The notes below the pieces were generated by a model. It made no database searches. It worked only from the letters and a program-made list of their open reading frames with translations, and was not told where the DNA came from. Shown piece by piece: positions 12,726-21,405 of a DNA stretch of 45,400 nucleotides (position 1 is its first letter; each line of letters starts with the position of its first letter). Source of the stretch: a virus. The position numbers and the translations under genes are program-made. The stretch spans positions 1 through 45,400 of the IMG/VR virus record IMGVR_UViG_3300018432_000020; one strand, 5' to 3'.

Positions 12726-14249
12726 ATGAGGACCGTCGGGGAGGGCCTGGGGGCGCTGGCCGCGCAGCTGCGTGCCGGCGCCGGCAGGCCCAACCTGCTG
12801 CGCTACCAGCCGCACCCCCGCCAGTACGCCTTCCACACCAGCACCGCCCCGCAGCGGCTGTTCATCGGCGGCAACCGGTCCGGCAAGACGACCGCCGGCG
12901 CACTGGAGGGCCTCTACCGCGCCCGCGGCGTCCACCCGTACCAGCGGGTGCCGGAGGCGCCGACCCGCGGCCGCATCGTCGCCGTCGACTACCCGAACGG
13001 TCACGGCCAGATCGTCCACCCGGTGCTCAGGCAGTGGATCCTGCCCTCGGACCTGATCGGCGGCAGCTGGGAGCTGTCCTACTCCAAGCAGGACAGGGAG
13101 TTGCGGCTGGCCAACGGCTCCACGATCCAGATGTCCTCCGCGGACTCCGACCTCGACAAGCACGCCGGCACGTCCCGGCACTGGGTCTGGGTGGACGAGG
13201 AGTGCCCGAAGCCGTACTGGGTGGAGAACCGCGCTCGGGTCATCGACACCGGCGGGGTCATCTGGCTGACCATGACCGCGGTGGAAGGCCAGACCTGGTC
13301 CTACGACGACCTGTACGCGCCCGGGCTGGGCCTGGAGGGCAAGCGGAAGGACCCGCGGATCTTTGTCGTCCAGGTCGCCATGGACGACAACCCGTACCTG
13401 GACGCCGGCGCCCGTGCCGACTTCCTGTCCGGCCTGGACGAGGAGGACAAGGCCGCCCGGGTGCTCGGCAACTACAACGTGGTCGGCGGGCTGATCTTCA
13501 AGCACTTCAAGCGGGAGTCCCACGTCGTGCCGTCCCGGCTCCCCCCGGTCGACTGGCCGGTCTACGCGAGCATGGACCACGGGCTGAACGCGCCGACCGC
13601 GTGGCACTGGCATGCCGTCGGACCGCAGGGCCGGGTGCTCACCTTCCACGAGGAGTACGCCGCGGAGCTGACCGCGCCGGAGTGGGCCGCCCGGGTGCTG
13701 GAGTACGAGGCGAAGCTGGGCCGCAGTGTCGAATACCGCGTCGGTGACCCCTCGATAGGAAACAGGCAACAGGCCGGCGGCATGATCGTGTCCATCCAGG
13801 GCGACTACCTGGCCGCCGGGGTGCCGATCATGCTGGGCAACAACGACGTGCCGGCCAGCATCAACCGGATCCGCCGCTACATCGCCCGCCCGGGCTGGTG
13901 GCAGGTCACGGAGGACTGCCCGCAGCTGATCCGGCAGATGGGCCGCTACCGCTGGCGTACGGCGATCAGCGCCCGGACCCGGGAGCGCACGAACCCGATG
14001 GAAGCGCCGGTGAAGAAGGACGACCACGCCGTGGACGGGGTGCGCTACTTCTTCATGTCCCGGCCGGACCTGAGCGCGCTGGCACCGGCCGCCGGCCCGG
14101 CAGCACAGGTTCCACCGCTGGCCGGCGCGTCCCGCCTGATCGACCCGTCGGAGCGTGTCGTGCCCGCTCAGACCACGCGGCGCGTCGTGGCGGATAGCCT
14201 CTCGGCGACGGAGTGGGAGATCAACGAGACCACGGGAGCGTTCTGGTGA
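12726..14249 (+). CDS. terL: Terminase large subunit (507 aa)
   Basis: ATG at 12726, two bases after the previous stop. The N-terminal ATPase shows Walker A GGNRSGKTT (residues 48-56) and Walker B HWVWVDEE (152-159). The C-terminal RNase H-like nuclease shows MDHG (Asp284), VGDPS (Asp341) and KKDDHAVDGVRY (Asp432/433, Asp437). The full length is typical. It powers DNA translocation into the prohead through the portal encoded at 15687 and cuts the concatemer. Its stop overlaps the next GTG. Confidence 0.95.
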   Translation: MRTVGEGLGALAAQLRAGAGRPNLLRYQPHPRQYAFHTSTAPQRLFIGGNRSGKTTAGALEGLYRARGVHPYQRVPEAPTRGRIVAVDYPNGHGQIVHPVLRQWILPSDLIGGSWELSYSKQDRELRLANGSTIQMSSADSDLDKHAGTSRHWVWVDEECPKPYWVENRARVIDTGGVIWLTMTAVEGQTWSYDDLYAPGLGLEGKRKDPRIFVVQVAMDDNPYLDAGARADFLSGLDEEDKAARVLGNYNVVGGLIFKHFKRESHVVPSRLPPVDWPVYASMDHGLNAPTAWHWHAVGPQGRVLTFHEEYAAELTAPEWAARVLEYEAKLGRSVEYRVGDPSIGNRQQAGGMIVSIQGDYLAAGVPIMLGNNDVPASINRIRRYIARPGWWQVTEDCPQLIRQMGRYRWRTAISARTRERTNPMEAPVKKDDHAVDGVRYFFMSRPDLSALAPAAGPAAQVPPLAGASRLIDPSERVVPAQTTRRVVADSLSATEWEINETTGAFW

Positions 14250-14998
14250 CCGAGACGAAGAAGCAGCGCGAGGAGCGCGAGGCCGCCGAGGCTGCCGAGC
14301 GGGCGAAGCAGGAGAAGGGGCAGGAGCAGGAGAGCGGCACCACCGACCGGCCTGCCACCACGACCGGCGAGGGGCACGACCAGGACAGCGCGGGCGAGGC
14401 CAGTCTTCGGGCGCCGGCCAACCAGAACGCCACCACCTTCGGTCGGGGCGAGGAGCTGGCCGCGCTGGAGCGGATCGTCCGCGGTGGCGTGACCCCGCTG
14501 CCGGAGTACCCGTCGGCGCTGCCCCGGGAGAACCAGGAGGAGAACGCGGCCGCCGCCGCCGAGGAGGCCGCGAAGAACCTCACCGGCACCGACGACGGGA
14601 TCGCCTCCGTCTACCCGCAGGTCGGCGGCCCGACGAACCTGGCCCGCACGCAGGCCGAGGTGTTCGCCCAGCTGGACGACGGCGCGGTGGACGCCCGTGG
14701 CCGGCTCGTGGGCGTCTACCTGGACGACATCCAGGCCGCCCAGCAGGAGCAGCGCCGCGCGCTGATCGAGCAGGCCGGACGGTCCCCGGCGTCGGCGGCC
14801 GCGGCCGCCCGGCTGCGCGAGCTCGCCAGCTCGCCGTCCACCCCGGCTTCGGACATCGGCAAGCCGCTGGACGAGCAGGGTCTGGTCAGCCCGTCAAGGC
14901 ACACCTCCCACGACGGCGTGGACCCCAACGACTCGGAGCGACGCCAGCGCGAGCAGGTTGCCGCGCACGACCAGGCGCCGGGCACGTCGCGGCGGTGA
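14246..14998 (+). CDS. Charged, low-complexity hypothetical protein (250 aa)
   Basis: GTG at 14246 overlaps the terminase stop. The N-terminus is a Glu/Lys/Gln-rich coil (REEREAAEAAERAKQEKG) and the rest is acidic, Ala-rich and probably partly disordered (ENAAAAAEEAAKNLTG, ALIEQAGRSPASAAAAARL). Its position between terminase and portal suits a head-assembly accessory protein. No family recognised. Confidence 0.8.
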   Translation: MTETKKQREEREAAEAAERAKQEKGQEQESGTTDRPATTTGEGHDQDSAGEASLRAPANQNATTFGRGEELAALERIVRGGVTPLPEYPSALPRENQEENAAAAAEEAAKNLTGTDDGIASVYPQVGGPTNLARTQAEVFAQLDDGAVDARGRLVGVYLDDIQAAQQEQRRALIEQAGRSPASAAAAARLRELASSPSTPASDIGKPLDEQGLVSPSRHTSHDGVDPNDSERRQREQVAAHDQAPGTSRR

Positions 14999-15627
14999 GC
15001 TCCCGCTTCCCGCTGGTCTCACATCCCCCGGTCGCACCCTCGTCCTGCGTGGCGTGCGGCCGGGGGACCGGCACCCGGTTCTTCGACCTGAACCAGGACA
15101 TCGACTTCTACGGCCGGCTGTACCTGTGCGTGGAGTGCGTTGCCGAGCTGGCCCGTGACCTGGGCCTGGACGACGCGGTGATGCGCGCGCTCCGAGCGAA
15201 GATCGACCACCTGGAGTCCGTGGCCGACGCCTGGACGGCGACGGACCTGATGCGCCAGGAGGAGCTGCGCCAGCTCCGCGTCGCCGTGGGCAGCACGATG
15301 CTGGACCTGCTGCACAAGGTGACGATCGAGCGGCTGCACGCCGAGATGGAGGAGGTGTCCGGTGGAGATGGCGCTGATGTTGCTGGCCGCGGCGGTGCTG
15401 GGGGCGGCGACGACGGCGGGCGGCTTCCTGCTGGCGGGGCGGACGGCGGCCCGGCCGGCCCGGACGCTGGAGCGCCGGCTGGACCGGGCGTGGCAGACGC
15501 TGGAGGCGGACCGGGCCCGGATGCTGACGCTGCTGCTGGCGAAGGATCCGCAGACGTTCGCGGTGCTGCAGTCGACGGCGCCCGCGCACGCACCCGCACC
15601 GGATCCCGATCTCGGACCCGGACCTGA
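14995..15627 (+). CDS. Zinc-finger-like protein with overprinted Gly/Ala/Asp tail (210 aa)
   Basis: GTG at 14995 overlaps the preceding stop. The first 120 residues look like a normal domain: SCVACGRGTG and LYLCVECVAEL give two CxxC-type pairs, followed by a coiled coil (LRAKIDHLESVADAW, MLDLLHKVTIERLHAEMEE). After residue about 123 the frame continues without a stop for 265 bp as a Gly/Ala/Asp/Pro tail ending in an Arg/Thr repeat. That stretch overlaps the next gene in another frame, so the tail may be only a by-product of high GC with no selected stop. Confidence 0.6.
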   Translation: MSSRFPLVSHPPVAPSSCVACGRGTGTRFFDLNQDIDFYGRLYLCVECVAELARDLGLDDAVMRALRAKIDHLESVADAWTATDLMRQEELRQLRVAVGSTMLDLLHKVTIERLHAEMEEVSGGDGADVAGRGGAGGGDDGGRLPAGGADGGPAGPDAGAPAGPGVADAGGGPGPDADAAAGEGSADVRGAAVDGARARTRTGSRSRTRT

Positions 15628-15718
15628 TCCGTACGACCAGCTCGGCGGCGAGTTCGCCGCCGACGTGAGCGACCTGGATGCCCTGGATGAGTTCGCCCTC
15701 CGCAGCGCCCGCGGCTAG
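15362..15718 (+). CDS. Membrane-anchored protein (118 aa)
   Basis: GTG at 15362, preceded by a near-perfect GGAGGAGG at seven bases and by almost complete G/C at third positions, so this frame is strongly supported in spite of the overlap with the upstream gene. An N-terminal hydrophobic segment (MALMLLAAAVLGAATTAGGF) precedes a basic helix (LERRLDRAWQTLEADRARM) and an acidic Pro/Asp tail. It overlaps the portal start. Function unknown. Confidence 0.78.
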   Translation: MEMALMLLAAAVLGAATTAGGFLLAGRTAARPARTLERRLDRAWQTLEADRARMLTLLLAKDPQTFAVLQSTAPAHAPAPDPDLGPGPDPYDQLGGEFAADVSDLDALDEFALRSARG

Positions 15719-17759
15719 CACCGGCGCCGACACGGGCCCCACCGCGCCCGTCGGGGGCTTCCTCGCCCGCGCCGCGGAGTCGCGCAAGCGCAAGCAACTG
15801 GCCGCCTGGGTGAAGGACCAGTTCGAGGAGTCCCGCTCGGCCAGGCACCGGATCGAGCGGCAGTGGTACCTGAACATCCAGTTCTACCGTGGACGCCAGA
15901 ACGTGGAGTTCCGGCGCTCGGCGACCAGCACGGCCGGCTACCGGCTCGCCGTGCCGCCGGCGCCGCCGTGGCGGGTCCGGGCGATCATCAACCGCATCCG
16001 GCCGATGGCCCGCAAGGAGATGGCGAAGCTCACCAGCCAGAAGCCGAGCTTCGTGGTCGCGCCGGCCACCGCGGACGACGACGACCAGGCCGCGGCGCGC
16101 GTCGGCGAGCAGCTGCTGGAGACCCGGTACTCAGACCTGGGGATCGCGGGCACCCAGCGGCAGTGGGTCTGGTGGGCCGTGGTCTGCGGCACTTCGTTCC
16201 TCAAGGAGCGCTGGGACCCGGGTGCCGGCCCGAAGGACCCTCGGACCAAGGAGCCGCTCGGGGATTCCGTCGTGGAGGCCGTCGACCCGTTCCACCTGTT
16301 CGTCCCGGACCTGCACGAGCCGGAGCTGGACAAGCAGCCTTGGATCATCCACGCGGCCACCCACCCCGCCGAGTACGTGAAGCGGTACTACAAGGTTGAC
16401 GCACCGGGGAAGTCCACGCAGTCCGTCGACCTGTTCGCCGACGACCTGCTGGCCGGCGGCGCGCCCAAGCCGAAGGATCGCGTGCTGGTGCTGGAATGCT
16501 GGCTGCGACCCGGCACGCACCCGGACTTCCCGACCGGTGGTGTCGTCACCGTCGTGGGTGACGAGGTGGCCGTCGCCACCCAGGGCAGCCCGTTCCTGCA
16601 CGGCGAGCAGCCCTTCATCAAGCTCGACGTCATCCCCACCGGCGGCTTCTACGCCGAGTCCAGCATCACCGACCTGATCCCGCTGCAGCGGCTCTACAAC
16701 CGGCAGCGCTCCCAGCTGATCGAGACGGCGAACACGATGGGCCGTCCGAAGTGGATCGCGCCCGTCGGCAGCGTGAACGGCTCCCAGATCGACTCCGAGC
16801 CGGGCCAGGTGATCACGTACCAGCCGATCGGTCCGGCGCCGACGCCCGTGCCCATGCCGCCGGTGCCGTCCTACTTCCAGGAGATGCCGCAGGCTGCGCT
16901 GCGCGACATGGACGACATCTCCGGCCAGCACGAGATCAGCCGCGGCCAGCAGCCCGGCCAGGTCACGGCGGCCACCGCGATCTCGTACCTGCAGGAGCAG
17001 GACGACACGCTGTTGGCCTGGGCCGTCGGCTCCCTGGAGGACGGGATGGCACGGCTCGGCCGGCACCTGCTCTCCCACGTCGTGCAGTTCTGGGGCGCGC
17101 CGCGGCTCGTCCGGGTGGTCGGGGAGGACCAGTCGTTCGACGCCGTGGAGCTGACCGGCTCCGCGCTGCGCGGCAACACCGACGTGCGGGTGCAGGCCGG
17201 CTCCGCGCTGCCCACCTCCCGAGCTGCCCGGCAGGCGACGGTGCTGGAGCTGTTCAAGCTCGGAGCGTTCGGCGCGCCCGGCTCACCGGAGGCCACCGCA
17301 CAGCTACTCGAGGCGCTGGACCTATCCGGCATGGAACAGGCGCTCGCCGACTGGCGGATCGACCAGCGGGAGGCGACCCGGGAAAACACGATGATGGCGC
17401 AGGGCAGGCCGTGCCAGGTGCAGCCGTGGCAGAACCACGAGGCCCACATCGCTACGCACAACCGCTTCCGCAAAGGCCAGCGGTTCCTCGCGCTCCCGCC
17501 AGAGGTCCACGCCATGTTCGCCGAGCACGTGCAGGCGCACGAGGAGGCGAACATGCAGCAGCAGATGGTGGCGCAGCTGGCCGGCGGCGGGATGATGCCA
17601 CCCGGCGCGCCCGGTGCGCCGGGAGGAGGGGCGCCCGGAGAGGGGCCCGCGGATCCGTCCGGCGGGGAAGGGCCGGGCGCGCCCGCAGGTCCGGGCGGAC
17701 TGGATCCTGGCACACTCGCACCGGCGGACCTGGGTGGTTCGCCCGGATCGGAAGGATGA
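15687..17759 (+). CDS. Portal protein (690 aa)
   Basis: The start is ATG 15687 or 15678 in the same frame, overlapping the previous gene. The large size matches podoviral (P22-like) portals. Telling segments are NRIRPMARKEMAKLTSQKPS, VDPFHLFVPDLHEPELDKQP and PLQRLYNRQRSQLIETAN, the usual order of portal clip, wing and stem regions. The last 70 residues are Gly/Pro-rich and disordered. It forms the ring that takes the terminase outside and the tail hub later. Confidence 0.9.
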   Translation: MSSPSAAPAASTGADTGPTAPVGGFLARAAESRKRKQLAAWVKDQFEESRSARHRIERQWYLNIQFYRGRQNVEFRRSATSTAGYRLAVPPAPPWRVRAIINRIRPMARKEMAKLTSQKPSFVVAPATADDDDQAAARVGEQLLETRYSDLGIAGTQRQWVWWAVVCGTSFLKERWDPGAGPKDPRTKEPLGDSVVEAVDPFHLFVPDLHEPELDKQPWIIHAATHPAEYVKRYYKVDAPGKSTQSVDLFADDLLAGGAPKPKDRVLVLECWLRPGTHPDFPTGGVVTVVGDEVAVATQGSPFLHGEQPFIKLDVIPTGGFYAESSITDLIPLQRLYNRQRSQLIETANTMGRPKWIAPVGSVNGSQIDSEPGQVITYQPIGPAPTPVPMPPVPSYFQEMPQAALRDMDDISGQHEISRGQQPGQVTAATAISYLQEQDDTLLAWAVGSLEDGMARLGRHLLSHVVQFWGAPRLVRVVGEDQSFDAVELTGSALRGNTDVRVQAGSALPTSRAARQATVLELFKLGAFGAPGSPEATAQLLEALDLSGMEQALADWRIDQREATRENTMMAQGRPCQVQPWQNHEAHIATHNRFRKGQRFLALPPEVHAMFAEHVQAHEEANMQQQMVAQLAGGGMMPPGAPGAPGGGAPGEGPADPSGGEGPGAPAGPGGLDPGTLAPADLGGSPGSEG

Positions 17760-17761
17760 CC

Positions 17762-17989
17762 ATGGCGAGCTTCACGGACAAGGGCAACGCCTTCGGCTTC
17801 GTGGACAAGCGCGCCGGCCGCGGCACGTCCGCCTCCGTCGTTGCCACCCCGGCCAACTACGCCTCCGTCGGCGCGCTGGAGACCCGGCTGCTCGCGCTGG
17901 GTGTCGCCCAGGCGCGGATCAACCAGATGACGGAGAACGACATGGTCTACGCCGTCCGGCTCGCCGACGACGCGGCCGGTGTCCGGTGA
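17762..17989 (+). CDS. Small hypothetical protein (75 aa)
   Basis: ATG at 17762 with GGAAGG seven bases upstream; ATG 17756 overlaps the portal stop and is an alternative. The product (MASFTDKGNAFGF start) has a polar N-terminus and a helical, Ala/Leu-rich C-terminus. Between portal and scaffold it may be a minor head protein. No family recognised. Confidence 0.75.
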   Translation: MASFTDKGNAFGFVDKRAGRGTSASVVATPANYASVGALETRLLALGVAQARINQMTENDMVYAVRLADDAAGVR

Positions 17990-18327
17990 CCCCCCGGCCG
18001 AAGAACAACGCGATCTTCCCGAAGAAGCCGTCCGGGGCCCCGCCGTCGAATCGGACGTACGGCGGCGGCTCGTACGGCGGTCCGAACCCGCGGGCCCGCA
18101 CCCAGCCGGTGCGCACCCCGCCGGCGCCCGCGCCGGGCCGGCCACCGATGCCTGTCCCCGGCACCTCGTCCGGCCGTCAGCCGATCACCCCGGGCACGCC
18201 GCGGACCCAGCCGTTCCGCCCGGGCGGGGCCGCAACGGGGGGCCGCAGCGCGCTGATCGAGCAGCTGCGCAAGCGGTTCGCCGGGCAGGCCCCGCGCCGA
18301 CCCCCAGCGGTGCGCACACACCGTTGA
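17986..18327 (+). CDS. Proline-rich basic protein (113 aa)
   Basis: GTG at 17986 overlaps the previous stop. The chain is dominated by Pro, Arg, Gly and Thr (PRTQPFRPGGAATGG) with one terminal basic helix (SALIEQLRKRFAGQAP), so it is mostly unstructured. It could be a DNA- or capsid-binding minor head protein. No family recognised. Confidence 0.72.
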   Translation: MTPRPKNNAIFPKKPSGAPPSNRTYGGGSYGGPNPRARTQPVRTPPAPAPGRPPMPVPGTSSGRQPITPGTPRTQPFRPGGAATGGRSALIEQLRKRFAGQAPRRPPAVRTHR

Positions 18328-18339
18328 CCAGCGTGTCGA

Positions 18340-18374
18340 ACGACGCCGGTAACCCACTCGGGTGCCGGCGTCGT
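18340..18374 (+). terminator. Hairpin before the scaffold/capsid pair
   Basis: ACGACGCCGG (18340-18349) pairs with CCGGCGTCGT (18365-18374) around a 15-nt loop. TATCGT follows at once (18374-18379) and could be a -10, giving a transcript starting about 30 nt before the GTG at 18419. It may therefore be a terminator-promoter junction. Confidence 0.55.
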
Positions 18375-18418
18375 ATCGTGTCGCGGAAGATCACACCAGC
18401 ACGAGGACGGGACAGCGC

Positions 18419-19381
18419 GTGACCACTCCAGCAGCCGGAGGCGCCGCAGACGCCGCCGGGGGTCAGGCCGGCCAGGGCGGGTCCGTACAGCCGAGCGGTG
18501 CCAACGGCGCCGCCGGCCAGGGCGGCAGCACAGCCGGGCAGCAGGGCCAGGCCGCGGGCGGCAAGGGCGCCGCCGACGACTCCGGGCTCTACGCGAAGTA
18601 CCTCGAGAACATCCCGTCCCAGCTTCACTCGACGGTCATCGCCGCCTTCAAGGACTTCGACGGCAGCGTGACCAAGCAGCAGCAAGGGGTACGGTCCGAG
18701 TACGCCCCATGGCAGCCGCTGATAGACAGCGGTGCCGACCCGCAGCAGCTTCAGGCTGCCGGCGAGTTCCTGCAGGCGCTCCAGGAAGATCCGGAAGGGC
18801 TGATCCGCCAGCTGGCGGGCGAGCTCGGCATGGACTTCGGGGACGGCCAGCAGCAGCCCGCCACGCCGGGCCAGGGCGGCATGGACGAGGGCCAGCAGCA
18901 GGCTGCACCCGGGCTCACCCAGGGCTCGGAGATCCCCCCGTGGTTCACCGACTTCCAACAGCAGCAGGAGCAGACCAACCAGCTCGTGCAGCTGCTGTCC
19001 CAGGCGTACGTCTCCCAGCACGAAGAGGCCGAGACGACGCAGCAGGTCGACCAGCTCGAGGAGGCGCTCATGGGCGCCGCCCAGGGCGCCGGCGTCGACC
19101 TGCAGGGCGACCCGCACGCGCAGAACTTCGTCCTGGCGCAGCTCGCCGGGATCGATGACAGCGTGCCGGTGGACCAGGCGGTGGGCCAGGCCATCCAGGC
19201 GTGGACGGACATGGTTGCCGGGGTGCGCGGTAGCGCGCAGTCCCAGGCCATGCCGACCATGCTGCCGGCCGGCGGCGGACTTCCGACTTCCCAGGTGGAC
19301 CCGGCGACCCTCTCCACCGCCGACCGCCGCAAGCTCGTCGCGCAGAACGTCATGCAGCGCAGGGCCCAGGGCGGGGGCTGA
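18419..19381 (+). CDS. Scaffolding protein (320 aa)
   Basis: GTG at 18419. The Gly/Ala/Gln-rich leader is followed by helical, acidic and very Gln-rich segments (QALQEDPEGLIRQLAGELG, DFQQQQEQTNQLVQLL) and a short basic C-terminus (ADRRKLVAQNVMQRR), the usual capsid-contact end of scaffolds. Its position directly before the major capsid gene supports a removable internal scaffold for prohead assembly. Confidence 0.8.
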   Translation: MTTPAAGGAADAAGGQAGQGGSVQPSGANGAAGQGGSTAGQQGQAAGGKGAADDSGLYAKYLENIPSQLHSTVIAAFKDFDGSVTKQQQGVRSEYAPWQPLIDSGADPQQLQAAGEFLQALQEDPEGLIRQLAGELGMDFGDGQQQPATPGQGGMDEGQQQAAPGLTQGSEIPPWFTDFQQQQEQTNQLVQLLSQAYVSQHEEAETTQQVDQLEEALMGAAQGAGVDLQGDPHAQNFVLAQLAGIDDSVPVDQAVGQAIQAWTDMVAGVRGSAQSQAMPTMLPAGGGLPTSQVDPATLSTADRRKLVAQNVMQRRAQGGG

Positions 19382-19401
19382 CCCCAAGGAGGCCACCCCG
19401 G

Positions 19402-20595
19402 ATGGGTGCCACGCTCACCACCGCCGCCGCGGTGGCGAAGGAAATCTTCGAGGACTACGGCGTCGTCAAGCAGCTCTCGGACGAGGCGATCGCGCTCAAG
19501 CGGATCGAGTCGACCGGCGACGGTGTCGAGACGACGAAGGTCGGCGGCAAGTACGTCAAGTTCCCGGTGCGGGTGCGCCGGAACCCGGGCATCGGCTACC
19601 GCAACGAACTGGAGACCCTGCCGGTGGCGGGGAACCAGGGGTACGCGGAGGTCCGGACCGGGCTCAAGTACGGCTACGGCCGGCTGCAGGTCACCGGCCC
19701 GTCGATGCGGCTGCTCGACACCGACGTCCAGTCCTTCGTGGACATCGTGGACGACGAGATGGAGGGACTGAAGGACGACCTGGTCAAGGACTCCGCGCGC
19801 ATCGCCTACGGCGACGCCACCGGGGCGATGGCCGTGCTGTCCGGCACTCACACCACGTCCGGCGTCTTCCAGGTCGCAGACCCGCAGTACCTGGCCGTCG
19901 GCGACGTGATCGACGTGGTCAGCACCGGCGGCACCGTCCGCGGCGCGAGCCGGACCATCACGGCGATCTCCGGCACCTCGGTCACCTACTCCGGCTCCGA
20001 CATCACCACCGACGCGAACACCGACCTGGTGGTCCGGACCGGTTCGTTCTCCCGGGAGCCGAACGGCCTGTCCAGCATCATCAAGGCGACGGGCGCGCTC
20101 TACAACATCGACCCGGCGACGGAGCCGGTGTGGGCGTCCACCGTCGACTCCAACGGCGGCACGAACCGCGCGCTGTCCGAGGGCCTCATGATCGCCATGG
20201 TGGACGCGATCCGCCGGAAGTCCGGCAAGCGCCCGACGGTCATCCTGACCAGCCTGGGCGTCCGCCGGGCGTACTTCAACCTGCTGCAGCAGCAGCGGCG
20301 GTACACCGACACCAAGAAGTTCGACGGCGGCTTCGAGGGCCTGGCGTTCCACGTCGGCCAGGAGATCCCGGTCGTGGATGACCCGGACGCCCCGGCGAAC
20401 AAGATGTGGATGCCGAACGAGGCCCGCATCAAGGTCTACCGGGACTCGGACTGGAAGTTCGATGACACCGACGGCGCGACCTGGGCCCGGGTGCCGGACG
20501 TGGACGCCTACGAGGCGCGCGTCTACAAGTACTGGGAAGTCGGCATCCAGCAGCGCAACTGCCACGGGCTGATCACCGACATCACCGAGGGCTGA
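19402..20595 (+). CDS. Major capsid protein (397 aa)
   Basis: ATG at 19402 behind AAGGAGG. It lies between scaffold and a strong terminator, as expected for the most abundant virion protein. The order of segments fits an HK97-fold capsid: an N-arm with KLPV-like strand KYVKFPVRVRRNPG, a spine-helix stretch FVDIVDDEMEGLKDDLVKD, an inserted beta domain around residues 150-215 (VLSGTHTTSGVFQVAD to TDLVVRTG) and an A-domain segment RKSGKRPTVILTS. The inserted beta domain is reminiscent of the P22 coat I-domain, but this is inference. Confidence 0.85.
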   Translation: MGATLTTAAAVAKEIFEDYGVVKQLSDEAIALKRIESTGDGVETTKVGGKYVKFPVRVRRNPGIGYRNELETLPVAGNQGYAEVRTGLKYGYGRLQVTGPSMRLLDTDVQSFVDIVDDEMEGLKDDLVKDSARIAYGDATGAMAVLSGTHTTSGVFQVADPQYLAVGDVIDVVSTGGTVRGASRTITAISGTSVTYSGSDITTDANTDLVVRTGSFSREPNGLSSIIKATGALYNIDPATEPVWASTVDSNGGTNRALSEGLMIAMVDAIRRKSGKRPTVILTSLGVRRAYFNLLQQQRRYTDTKKFDGGFEGLAFHVGQEIPVVDDPDAPANKMWMPNEARIKVYRDSDWKFDDTDGATWARVPDVDAYEARVYKYWEVGIQQRNCHGLITDITEG

Positions 20596-20612
20596 CAGCC
20601 CCCGCTCGTACT

Positions 20613-20646
20613 GCCGGCGGGACGGTTGCTGGGCCGTCCCGCCGGC
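20613..20646 (+). terminator. Terminator after major capsid gene
   Basis: GCCGGCGGGACGG (20613-20625) pairs perfectly with CCGTCCCGCCGGC (20634-20646) around an 8-nt loop, followed by TTCA. It probably limits readthrough so that the capsid protein is made in excess. Confidence 0.85.
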
Positions 20647-20665
20647 TTCACCTCAGGGAGTCGCT

Positions 20666-21028
20666 GTGGCGCCGGTGCCGTTCATCCTCAACCGCCCGCA
20701 CCCCGACCGCGTGGAGTGGTCGTGCTCGGCGGCCGGCTGCACGGCGGCAGCGGTCACGGGACCGGCCAGCACGAAGGTTCCGTGGCACCCCTGCCCCGGC
20801 ACGGGCGGCGCCGTGGTGCCGCTGATCCGGGCCGGCGAGCGCGCCCGGGTGGTGCTGACGCCGCGCGAGGACTACGTAGCCGGCGAGCTCGTGCAGCGGG
20901 CGCCCGACGGCCGGGTGCTCGGAGCCGCCCAGGTCCAGCGCTGGGACGGCAGCAACGACGTGATTGTGTTCGCCCCGACCGCCACGGCGGCCGCGGCCGA
21001 GGTGAAGGAGCTGGCCCACGATGGCTGA
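20666..21028 (+). CDS. Hypothetical virion-region protein with Cys pair (120 aa)
   Basis: GTG at 20666 with AGGGAG at good spacing. Cys residues (VEWSCSAAGC, HPCPGTGG) are followed by a beta-rich half (RARVVLTPREDYVAGELV). It overlaps the next gene by eight bases. It could be a small head-decoration or connector protein. No family recognised. Confidence 0.75.
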   Translation: MAPVPFILNRPHPDRVEWSCSAAGCTAAAVTGPASTKVPWHPCPGTGGAVVPLIRAGERARVVLTPREDYVAGELVQRAPDGRVLGAAQVQRWDGSNDVIVFAPTATAAAAEVKELAHDG

Positions 21029-21404
21029 CGACGACGGCGGGATCTCCGAGAAGGAGGGCTACCGCCGGTTCCGGGACGCGGTGCTGGCCGGCTCCAGCCC
21101 GGACAACCCGCTGGACAACCCGCCGCGCCGGGCGATGGCCGCAGCCGCGCACCTGCGCGCGCAGGCGGAGGAAGCCGCAGCCTCCGTTCGGCGCACGGAG
21201 GGTCTGGTGGCGAAGGTCAAGGAGGCGGCCGAGCGGGACGTGGCGGCCGCGGAGGAAGCCCTGGAGACCGCCAGGGACGTGGCGAGGGAGGCCGAGCGCG
21301 AGGCGGACTGGGCCGTGGAGATCGTGAAGGACGTGTCCGTGGAGTCGCCGCCGCCGGCCGGCGACCGGATCATCCGCGCCAGCGTGGCCGAGGGGCGTGG
21401 CTGA
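21021..21404 (+). CDS. Coiled-coil protein (127 aa)
   Basis: ATG at 21021 overlapping the previous gene. An acidic N-terminus (MADDDGGISEKEGY) is followed by a long Ala/Glu/Arg coiled coil (VAAAEEALETARDVAREAER). It sits between capsid and tailspike genes; a structural or assembly role is possible. No family recognised. Confidence 0.75.
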   Translation: MADDDGGISEKEGYRRFRDAVLAGSSPDNPLDNPPRRAMAAAAHLRAQAEEAAASVRRTEGLVAKVKEAAERDVAAAEEALETARDVAREAEREADWAVEIVKDVSVESPPPAGDRIIRASVAEGRG

Positions 21405-21405
21405 G

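Noticed and set aside
12696-14027. 440-codon minus-strand frame opposite the large terminase
   Set aside because: The plus-strand terminase has all catalytic motifs; the antisense frame has only low-complexity Val/Arg/His sequence.
18751-20565. 600-codon minus-strand frame across scaffold and capsid genes
   Set aside because: Spans two unrelated genes and a gene boundary; no motif and no start signal.
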